64,000 nt of DNA from Apostichopus japonicus (taxonomy: Eukaryota > Echinodermata > Holothuroidea > Aspidochirotida > Stichopodidae). The stretch lies in assembly GCF_037975245.1 (NCBI RefSeq), contig NC_092571.1, positions 26,674,564 to 26,738,563 of the forward strand, in the 5' to 3' direction. The notes beneath the pieces were generated by a model. It saw only the letters and a program-made list of their open reading frames with translations. It searched no databases and was not told the DNA's origin. Positions 47,901 to 59,900 of the stretch are shown in pieces (within the stretch, counting starts at the first letter, position 1; each line of letters opens with the position of its first letter). Both the position numbers and the translations under genes were made by a program.

Positions 47901-50900
47901 TATTTTAGAAAGTTTTTCAAGTAACTTTTACTTTTAGTCAACCCTGGTTGTTGTTGATGGAAAGTAGTGTCCAGGGATGTAGGACGATTTACATAAACCC
48001 TAATCCCTCTATTCACTACAAAAGTACAGGGTAGCTTAAGATAGTTTGAGTATATACAAAAGAAACATCATCAGGTCAGGGCATAGTTAAGATACAGTAA
48101 TACAAAGGTACAGGTTATTGTTGATAACATTTGGCTGTGTGGCACTACTATAAGAATATCAACATTGAAATAAATATTGTCACACAAGAAATTTGATGTC
48201 CTACAAAATTTGTATAAATAAAATTGATAAGTATTGTATGCATCTTAATCCCTCAGAAACAGCAATACCAAAAATTAATGTCAAAATTTGGCTTTTGAAG
48301 ACAATCACTGGAAGCAAAGTTGTGATAGTGTCCGTAATAACAATAATTTGATAACTTATTGGGCAAACAACTGAATAATTAAGTAAAATGTGAAGATATG
48401 AATAACAGTAGGGTAAGCATCATCACAGCAAATGAGAAGCATTTGCCTTTGGGTCATATTTATCTTACAGTTTATGGCAATCATTTATCCAGGGGTGAGA
48501 TCAAAATTCTTACATTATGACTGCACCATTAATTAAGCCTGCACTGAATCAGACATCCACTGTAAAACAGATGTTGCAAATATGCGTCACATTGCAAGAG
48601 CCAAGGGGGAAAAAAATGTTTAAAAAAATAAAATAACAAATTAATAGCATTTCCATTGATGACATCACAGAGTAATGCACTTAGATTTTAAAATACTTAA
48701 GTAGCTGAGATATCTGGTATGACTGAAATTGATAGCTTTACAAACTTTTTATGAATCATAGTCATAGCATTTTGTATTGCAAAGTTTGATTTATCACAGT
48801 ACTTACTAGCACTGAGGGGATAGCCACCAAACCTGGCCGATGTCCAAGGCAGAGGAGGTGACACCATGGGTAAAATATTACTATCAAACGGAAGGTCAGG
48901 ATCCTTGGCTCCCTGAAAGAGGTCGATTACCAGAGGATGGGGCTGCAAAGGTGGAGGAAACAAAAGGGTGGCAGATTAGTCGGGCTGGAATCATAGATAA
49001 TCCTGATTATTGAACAGGAATAATAACTCTTCTCTGTCTTGTACAACCTCACCTCATCTTCCTTCAAACTGTTTTTTTTATTTTTATTTATTATTAAATA
49101 GAAGCAAAACTAGTAAATATATGATTGAGCAGTCTTAGAATGTCTAATATCCATCTTTGTTTTTCTACTGAAGTGGGATTTCTCTCCTTCCCCTGAGTGA
49201 GAAACTGGGAAAATCCCCACCTGCCACTGCCTCTACAAAACTGACCTCCCAACCCCCCTACACACACAGACACACACTCTGTTCATTAGAACAATCGTAT
49301 GTGATGTGAAAAGTGGTGGGGTATGCTTTGTAAGTAAAAACAAAATCTTAGAGAAGTGAACAGATAGTTTAAAGATAATGACACTAATTCAACACCTGTT
49401 TCATAAAAAAAAAATTGCAATCAAATCTTCCTTAACTTATTATTTGTGAAAAGTTTTGAAGATATTACTAATTAGGACAATAGAGATGATCGTGGTAGAC
49501 CAGCACTGTGTCTTCTGTGTGAAAACTGCACAACATAAAAATTATTATGTTCTATGCAGCCTGGCTGCAAGATGCTGCATCCCCCAGCCCCCCCCCCACC
49601 CTCCCCCTCCCAGCATCCTACTTTTGACACATTGCCTAATATCACAAATACTTTTAGCATCATTCACTCACCTTGATAAACCCAACTTGCTTCATGCTTC
49701 TATAAGCATACATATGATACAGCCCTGGAATCAACTTCCTACAAAACAAATGAAAAAGAAATAAATATATAATCAGTATTAGTTAAGAGAATTATATACA
49801 AAGTGGTTGACGCTACACATATAATACAACCAGGTACCATCTAAGAGGTATTTTGTAACTCTCCCTGTATTATGTTGGCACATTTCCAAGAGGTTATTTG
49901 TCCATAGACCTAGTTCTAAATTTGATGTCTTGTTTTAGGGTCCCTAGTGAAATCTACACAGTTAACAAAAGGAACTTGGAAACAGGTTGTTTCTATGAGT
50001 TGGTTTTAATGATTAAACTGCTTTTGTTTTTTTCCACTTAAACTTGGAAATATTTGTTTTAATAACCAGGCTGTACTTACTGTTCTTGTTTACCCGTGGA
50101 TATATTAGCATCGATTTGAATTTCTCTTAGCAGAATGTCGGCCATAAAGTTTCCCACCTGAAAACAGGGAAAATGAGGACATTAGGAAAACGACTTACCT
50201 CATCTTTAGAAAATGCTGGTTACAACTACCCAGTGTCTTCACATTATATATACTCTTAATATTTTACATGGGATTAGTCTGCAGGTCGGAACACTTCATT
50301 TTAAAATACTGCCAATAAGAGTTAAGCCAGCCCCTAACTGCCCCGACTGAATGATACAGAGCAAGCTAAGTGGCAGCTGGACTGTCCTGACCTAGATTTC
50401 CAACATCCTTATGAACCATAGTCATAACACTAACTAAACACACTCAGCGTCTGATGCCTAAACAAATTAACAGCTGCTTTCTGTTAAATGTCAGACATTT
50501 GCTGGCAAAATCATTTCCCTGTGATTGGTTAGTTCTCTCGTTCAAACTCAGGGGCATGCTGAAACCACCGGCTAAGCCGACAAGACTTAAACCTTGGCAT
50601 AAACCTAGTAGAAGTAAGCACATGCACACTGTACTGACTATCCAATGATAGTCACATAGAGTCAGGTTGGAGGCTGGAGGGAGTCGGACATTCAGCTTTA
50701 GACAACAGAGTCGCTAGAGATGTGCTCTTGTATTTGTATGCAAATTTTTATAGACAACTTGATGGATAAAAAACCAAGAAGTTTGGGACTATAAAACACA
50801 AAAAGAAAGGGAAGAATTTATCATCCATAATGTAGGTGAACACATGCACAGCTGTGTGTCTTACATGACCTCATGTGTGTAGAGGTTTACACATAAAGAA

Positions 50901-53900
50901 TTGAGCGGCCTTCAGAAAAGTTTTGGGGGAAGTTAGTCAAGATCACCAGTGAGGAATTCACATCAAGAAGCTGATACAACTTCTTTTAATTCTTATAAAC
51001 AGGAAGCCACTTGTAGACACAAAAGTAGTATGACTGTCAGGTTTTGCTCTTACAACATGAGCACAACATTAATCATGTTGCTTCATTGGCATATGAGAAA
51101 AGTTTCTGGGTTGTGGGGATGCCCCACTTTTCCCTGTCACTAAATGGGGCTGGAAAAATGTTGGTTTGGAAAAATGTTGGTTTGGTTTAGGTATTACACA
51201 GAGAAGGTGAAGTGCGATTTGTTCGTACCTTCCCTGTCTTCGCAATGTTTCTTTATCCAATCAAATTAGAATTGCAAACGTAAATAAAATCTTACCTTTA
51301 AGGTAACACTGCTTGGCCAGATATGGGTATCAAATTCCTGGAGAGTAAAGAAGTAAGGGGTAAATAAGACAGGGGGTTAATAAGTGGGCTCCCACTTTAA
51401 GCTAGATTTCCGTGAAAATATGCAATTTATTTATTTAACACATAGCAGCACACAGCCAATCAACTGCATACATAGGCTATTTTTTCTACAAAGTACAAAT
51501 GAATAGAAAACACCCCTTCCCCCCCCTTCCTAACATGCAACCTTGTTGATGTATCACAGTTGTGTATATGAGAGGGAGTATAAATGATAGATTAGAAAGT
51601 TTCCAATTTCCCCAACTTTCAAGTGGCCCCTGTTTCCATTGAAAAGCCACTTTCTGGTCCGAAAAACCTATTGGTTTACAGAAATATCACACCACAATTT
51701 ACAAAAATAGTACAATAAGCCTTTGGAAGAAATTCTGCTCGTCTCTGAACATAAAAAACCTTTATATCTTAAAGAGAATCATCAGGCAATCTGAGAAAGT
51801 AATGTCACTTTCGTAGAGTCCATTTAACTGCCCACCCGTTCTCCCCATTCTCTGCCTTTCCAATAACAACCCCCTTTCCTACAATTGATATGTGTTCTGT
51901 AACATCTTCAATGGTCATGACCATGAATGGCATTTTATGAGGTAGATACATCAAGAAGAATCTCATCTCTGTCTCTCATAACATACCATCCATGGCAATA
52001 ACAACAAGATATGAAATAAATAGATAATTTGAGATGTTTTATGAAAGATCAAAGAATGGTATAAATGAAAAACTGGGATTTTCAAACATTCTTCCCTTAA
52101 CTCCATTGTACTCCTGCGCCTTACTCCGCTTAATATATCTTTTCTAGTACAGTTCAAATAACGGATCAGACTCACTTCTTCTTGATGAAGTTTACAGACA
52201 TACAACTGGCAGTCAATTGAGCTACCAAGTTATTGTTGATAACAGTAGGAGTATTAAATAGGCCTCATCAATGCATTGTACTACTGAGAAAGTCACTATC
52301 TGTACTCTGAATTCAAGGTTATGTATGATGTGTCCATCACCTCAGACTGTGTAAATATCATGTTTGCTAGCTCATTAATTAACAGAAGAAAAAAGTAATT
52401 TTTGGAACTTGTCATTCAGCCTCTGAAGAAGATCCTGCTAGGATAGAAAAATATTAGCCTTTGAAGAAGATCCTGCTAGGATCGAAACGTCAGGCCAACT
52501 TACTTTTACACAGGATAGAAACAGACACACTTACTTTTACAAATTACATTAACTAACAGCAAAGCTTAGGCTGTTCACTGGAGCAATGGGACAATACATG
52601 AGCAGTAGAATAAGCTGCAAATTATCCAGTGTAATATTTCCAGGTTGATTTTTGTCATGGTTTCTAATATTGCATTGTATACTTACCAAAGATGGACCAG
52701 TCTGATCATGATGCAACAAGTGCTGCCATTGTTCTCTGTGGGTCCATTTGTCCCCTTGGTTCTCTTTCATTAAGCCTTGAATGTACTCCCAGTAGAGTTT
52801 CTGAGTCTAAATATGGAAACCACACAACAACAACAAGAGAGAAAGAGAGAGAAAAGTTAAAACTACTTTTTTATTTGATCGTCAACAACTTGAAAATGAT
52901 TCCAAACAATAAAATGTGTACACAGTGAAAGGAAACAGAAAGAAACGAATATATGTGTATACATTTTTGTATATTAAGTGATGTTGTTATTATGTGTCCA
53001 TTGACTTATGAATTTAATTAACTTGAACGTTATTAGTGCACAAATGCATCAACTCTTTTCATCACATACAGTAGTAACAGACTACAAGCAAATAATGCAT
53101 TTTAGCTTATCTGTTCAAATCTAAATCCATGAGAGATATACGTATGATGGGTGCATTGATGTAAACAAACTACCCATAAACTGTGACAAGCAGTGCTTCA
53201 ATACTTCCCATAAAGACAACAAGAGAATAAATCTGTTTAAGGTAACTTTTCCGTTATTCAGAATGGAAAACACTTCCTTCTTCTTTTCAAGTAAAGGGAG
53301 ATAGTTGACATCAAATTACCTTTTCTGCAACAAGACTCCTTCGTTTTTTCCTGATGATGTACCGTTGGTTCACCCTTGACCCCAACTCCCTCGCCAGGTG
53401 AAGAGTACCGATCCCCTCCGAGGTGGCAGCAAACTTTGGTAAAGACTCCAACATGAGCTGCACGTAATCATCGTCGTTAAGGATTGTCATAAATGGATAG
53501 ACATGCTCTTTCATATGACCAAAGGCTGGAAAGAATTTGAAAAAAAATACAAAACTCAAGTGAATCACAAAAACGTGAAATATTTATCTATCTGTTTAAT
53601 AATAATCATAATAATATTTGCTTTTTATATAGCCCTTAATACCAGCGATAGGTCTCAAAGCACTTTACAGACGTTATATTACCCCTGGTCAATCCCTCCA
53701 GTCGGCAGCAGTTATATACTGCGCCCAATGACAAGTTACCTCAGAGATACTGTACTCATTTAACCCCTGGGTGGAAAGAGGCAAGTGATCACAAGTCCAA
53801 CGCCTTAGCCAATTGGCCACCACCCTCTCATGTTTCATCAGTAAAGAATTCAATAGGACTTCTCGTTTGTGCAGAAAGATGGATGTGGATGTGTCCCAGA

Positions 53901-56900
53901 TAACTTGACATATTTCCATGATATCGATTAAAATCATTACAGTTCATTGAAAGGACCAAAAAGGGAGACTTAACTCACTCTTTTTATAACTCTGTTTTTT
54001 CTTTTGTTGCTCCAAACCCTTCTTCAGTGCTCTCCACCACATGCCTTTGTGTTCAGCAAGAATTTTCCTCTGAAAAGAAACAAACAAATTGCAGCCTTTA
54101 TTAAAAATTTGAAACTAACTACCAAACCCATGGCAACAATAAATAAAACAAAAACAAATAGAATAACACCATCAGGACAAGAGAAAATAATCCCTGATTA
54201 AGCTTGAAATATTGAAACATGTGACGACTCAACTTTGTGATGCTGCTACATCAATTATAAATTTCTTCCGTGTCAACAAATTGTATTGAATTTAAGATGC
54301 AACATCTCCAGTCCATACAAGTCCCTGTCTACCAAGAAACATTTCAAGTTCTGAGCTTATCAAAAAATAGGATGTGAAGACTACAAGCACATTTGGATTT
54401 TTTTTAATTTTTTTTACTCAAAGTTAGCTTTTCAACTAGAAATGGATATAAACAAGGATCATTTTGAAACCATTACGAGTGCAATAGCCATATATGATCT
54501 GTATTTGTAGACTGTCTTCTATGCTATATGTTGGTTACTCGTTGATCATACGCATTCATATTTCGATCAATCTCATAGCAATGATAACATTTCTAAAGCA
54601 CTGGTTGGATGGGCTGAAGCTAATAGTCAACGTTTTTTTTGTTTTAAATATCGTCTGCATAAATTTTTCTTTTATATAAATTGAAAATCAACAGTTTGAG
54701 TTTGAGTATATTTCCACAACAATAAAAGATGAGTAGTACAAAGTCAAGATAAAACAAGGTGGTGGAGGAGGACTGAAAAAGCATTAGCTTGTACAAGCAG
54801 TCAAAACCTTAAACAGGTTAAACAGTACAGATAAACACAATACAACAATAGAGGAAAAGAACAAGAAAAAAAAAAGGTAATTAACAACTAACAAGCAATA
54901 ATGATTTACAAAATATAAGTTGACTGGGACAATGGCAAAAATCAAGTCTTCTTTTACCATATCTCTTGTCAGTGAATTTCATTTATTATCAAGCACCAGT
55001 CTGGGACATAGACAGCATACAATACTGCCATAGACTTTCCATCCTTTTTTTTTTTCTTTTGATATTTCCATTTTCTATAATTTGGGAATTGAGGAAAGAA
55101 ACTTTGGCTAAAATGCAGTTTGAGCTCCGGGATACAAGCCTTGGGCAATATCAGCCAAGCTAGCCAACCCTCATATGTTGGTGATCCCTGCATAGCCATT
55201 TCTTTGTTGGGGAATGCCAGTCACAAGGCTTACAATTAACTATAATGTCACTGGTTCTAATCCTGATCCACCCAAAAATGTCTTGCCATTTTCCAGCTTG
55301 TCTCTACTCATTTCAAGAGGATGTGTTACCTTCTCAAGAACATGTTGGCTGGGATGGAGATCTTCCTCCACTGATCTGATGTTGATACATTCCTTCTCTT
55401 CTGTCTTCCACTGGAGATCAAGCTTACTCCTCATCTCATCTTTTGAAATTAGTTGAAACACTGCTTTAGGTGATATCTGATTTAAAAAAAAAAATTAAAA
55501 TTGTTTAAAAGAGAGTAAATATATATTCATAAATAAAAGTGAACTTCACAACTTTTGGACACTTTGACTCCTAACTAGAACAGTAACATTAACAAAATGC
55601 TCAGAAATTGTTTGTAAATTTAAACAAAATGCAAGATTGCTTAAACACATGTTTAAAGGAAAGAAAGTATTCTTGGGAATTTTCAAGCATATTGTACTGG
55701 CAACTTGGTCGACTAATTCTGAGAACTAAACATTGTATTGATATACCACTTAGTCTTTCATTGGACACTCCAACTGTCCTCTTTGATGTACAAAGCTTTC
55801 ATAGCATTGTTCATATAACCAATGTGCCAAACTAAACTCGCTTTCTTCCCACATGATTTTAACATAAATTTGTAATTTCCTTAATATTTGTTTTTGTCTG
55901 TCAGTGTGCTCCTCAAGCTACTCTGATTGGTTAACTTGATGAGACACAGGTTCTTTGGTTTAGTGCATCACAAGAGTTAGAAAGCTTACAATAGCTCATC
56001 TAGCAATGCATGATGTTACATGGATTCTCTGATCACCATTTAGATATTCATACAGGCAGTTGTGTAAGTTTCACATCTGTTTTTGCTACCAAACCTTACA
56101 ATAAACATCCCAACTGATGGAAAGAGACTGAGTGTACCGAAAGGGCTGACCACTCTCTCAAGTACTGATGGAGACACACAGCTGAATGTCAATGCTGTGC
56201 AACCATGGTGAAAAAAAGCTATTAGTGAACCAACAATAGACTGAATCAAAGCATGCTACCACATTCAAAACCTAGGGCACCAACCATGCTAATCTCACAC
56301 TCAGGCATCATTCATTAGTAATGTTCATTAGTAATTTAGTTCATGAATTCACTAATGAATCTATGAATTCACTAATGAATTCACTTATGTATAAAGTTCA
56401 TTAGTAATGTAAAGATGAAATGCCAAATCCAAAGATGCCACTTTGCACTACTTACTAAACTGCAGTGTAACTTTACTGTTTTTTTTTACCCTAATGACTG
56501 TGGGGGGTTGACACTCTATCTACAGTATGTGCTGCACCAAGCCTACACCTTAACTATCCAACTGTCCTCTATTTATTACCTCTGTTGTCTCAGAGTACAT
56601 TCCTTTTACAACTTCTAGAGAACAGACGGGGAGTTTCGGAGGTAAAGGATGTACAAATTCTGGTTGCACAGCTTGAATGACTGCGAGAACGACCTCTCTG
56701 CTATCTCTTCTGAAGTTGTGTTTCAACATGACATCATTTAGAGTCATTCCTGCTTGTTCCAAGTCCTTGATGATCCTCTCGACTAATTCCCTATCCAGAA
56801 GTTTTGTCCTGCAATGAATTGTGCAGCAAAAGAAAAAAATTGGTGAAAACTGAATTTGGCAGTTACTAGAGTAGTGAACCTGTAGTGCTTTTGCAACATA

Positions 56901-59900
56901 TTGTACTAGCCTAACACAGAATCAGAGCATGGCCTAACTTAAGAGAAAATTATTGGGGTTATGAATGAATTTGTCTTTAGTGATTACGAATCAACTTTAA
57001 TTAAGTTTTTAAAGATGGTAAAATTAAATATGAAATAATGCCAACAAACCTCCCAAGACATTCCAAGGCTGAACCAAAGGAATTTATATCTGGTTCGACT
57101 TCACTTTTTGTCATCAGCGAGAATAGTTTCTTTACAGCACCAATGTTCCCCTTAGCAACCAAAGAGAACAAGAAAGAGAAAACAGAACATTACTCAACAT
57201 ATTGCAGAAAGACACACATACTGTACTCTTCATCAGCAACTGATGTTTGATTTTTCAATTTTCAAAAGTTATTGATACTCAATTAAAAAACAAAGAAACG
57301 AGTTCTTGATCGTGATTCTGCATTGATCCTCAATTTTTAAAAGATCCTCTATCAATTCCTAATTTCCAGCAAATTTTAGTTTCCTTAGAAATTACAGTTT
57401 CCCTCGATTTTTCTTCCATAAGAGCTAAAATATCTTCAAAAATTAAGATATCAGTCTTTCATGTCCTCTGCAGTTTGGAACAAATATTCCTATCCAGCTC
57501 TGCACTCTCACTTTGAATGAATTCTTTTTCTCATTTTCACACAATTTCTAATATAACGATAATATATTAATGGTTTTGTCCTTGCAAAATTGGTAAATCA
57601 TAAACATGCATCTTGAGGTAATTCTTGATAGTGTTTATACTGTAGACTAGAGGTTGAGAATGAACACACTGAATAAATATAAAATCCACAATTTTGATAA
57701 ATTTTTACTTGATTCTGCACTTGCAAGGATATTGATCAGAATATAGATACTGTTGGACAAGTTTGATAATATTCTCTTGAAATATGCAAATACTTACCCT
57801 CTCAGCCCAACCTTGAAGTAAAATATTGTAAACCTCAAGATCTTTGAATCTTCCATGCTTCATGCAAGTATCAAATACAGACTGGGCATACTCCATCTGA
57901 AAAATTAATATAATTGAGTGAATTTGTTTTCAGTTGTATCTCAACATCATGTAGTGTACCTGCTGCATAGGTATCAGAGATTGGAAAATCATATTACTGT
58001 ATATGCAACAACATAATGACCAAAAAAAATAGACTTATCAAGATGACAAGATCAACCAACAGTTAACTGTATTGTAATGAAAGTGGTACCAACAACAACA
58101 CCACTATAAATATGGAAGGAAATTATTAATTAGTTAAATGTGATTGGTTTACAAAGTACAATGTTTGTATCCATCTTTTCCATTCTAGTTTACTACATAT
58201 AATATTTAAATATAATATGACTGGTAATATATTACAGGGAACTGTGTTTAGCATTAACATCCCGATAACGCATAAATTTAATAATGTTAGTCTACAGTAC
58301 ATACCTTCCCTTGATACACATATAAATCCAGGAGTGGTATTATATATTGGTGGGGGTTCTCCTGGGCTAATTTCTTCAACCGTCCCCCCTTTGGAATCTG
58401 ACTTTCCTTTTTGGATCCGCTCTTCTTTCCTTTCACAGCACTTTTTTCTTCCATTCTCCCATCACCTGATGGTTTCTCTTTAACTGTCTCTGGTCTCTTA
58501 TTATCCAACTGTATTTCCCTTGTAGTTGCAACACTGTGATCATGTGACATGTCAGGTGACTGAATCGACTTCAAAGATCGTGGGGTCTTTGACGTGGTGT
58601 GATCACTTACAATGTTGCTTTCACTGACTGTTTGTTTGGTTCCTCTAGCTTTTTCACTTACTTTACTGACAGCTGGAGATGACATTGCACTGGGGGCAGA
58701 ATAAGTTGCCTTGAACTTTGGCTGTGAAAGAAACATCCTGCTAAGAAAGCCGATATCTACGGGGAGTTCTGAAGGTGGAATTTCTGGGACGAGTAAGACC
58801 AACTTCTTTTCCTGTGATTTCATAGTTGTTGGTCTGTTCTTTGTTTTAGACTTTGCTTTTGTTTTAGGTAACTTGTCCTTAGGTTTGCTTTTAACTGGTT
58901 TCTCTGATGTCTTACTTGGAGATACTTTAGTCTTTACTTTGGAAGTTCTAACCTCCTTCGATGTTGAGGTTCTCTTGTAATTAATCAGAGCACCAGTATT
59001 TATTTTGTTCAACTTTACTTCAGAACTTTGCGTGGAGGTTTTAGCAGTGGAAGACTTTTCTTTGGATGGACTTTTCTTTGACAGAGTGTTTGCCAAAACA
59101 CTCTGATTATCTGATGATTTTTCTATGGTCTTTTGTTTTGGAATCTTCAAACTTTTGATGTCACTTTTCACATAGTCTTTAGTTTTTTTAGATGTCTTTT
59201 TGATGCTTTCCTTTATACTTGATTTAGGAATCTTCAAACTTTTGATGTCACTTTTCACATCATCTTTAGAATTTTTAGACGTCTTTTTGATGCTTTCCTT
59301 TATACTTGATGTTTTCTCAGCTGTATTGCACAATGGATCACTGTTCTCAACATGGATCTTTGTCTGGACTTCAGATTTACAATCTTGCTTGATTGCCGTT
59401 GATGACCATGTAGGCCTATCTGTCTCAATTTTCTGAGCTGTAACAGTTGAAAAATTTCTTGCCTCTGTCTCATGAGAGAACACCTCGCTGTTCTTGGATG
59501 GAAGATGAGGAGATAGTCCAACATTTCTGCTGCCAGTCGTTTCAGATGACGATGAAGAATCTGATGTGGGGTTCAGAGTTAAAGGCATTCAACAATTTTA
59601 AATTTTTCTCCTTACTGTCAATTAAAAGTGAACTGAAAATTGCTGAGGCAACCAGTTCAACTAAAAATGTCCATGAGAATCATAAAATAAAATTGAGTAA
59701 GCATGAATTGTGTATAATGTTGTACTATGAACAGTTCCCTTGCAGTCAGTGATATTGAATCACAAGGCATGTATAATAGTAATAAAAAACATGAAATTGT
59801 TTATGATGTATGTCCAAACTGATCTAAGGTTTGAAGTACTTAGCTTTCAAAATATTACCATAAATACATGAAAATTGTGCTTTTTGTACAATTTATTACC

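Noticed and set aside
57050..57896. A suspected one-base frame conflict between POLRMT exons 4 and 5.
   Set aside because: Re-reading the donor as 'GAGAGG|GTAAGT' makes exon 4 end in phase 0, which agrees with exon 5.
58711..59436. Plus-strand open frames of 78-89 aa over the POLRMT insert.
   Set aside because: Antisense of the Lys/Ser-rich exon 3; hydrophobic low-complexity by-product.
59561..59588. The ATG at 59588 as the start of an independent 433 aa protein.
   Set aside because: The frame joins exon 4 in phase into the POLRMT PPR region, and a good acceptor at 59561 links it to exon 2. It is an internal exon.
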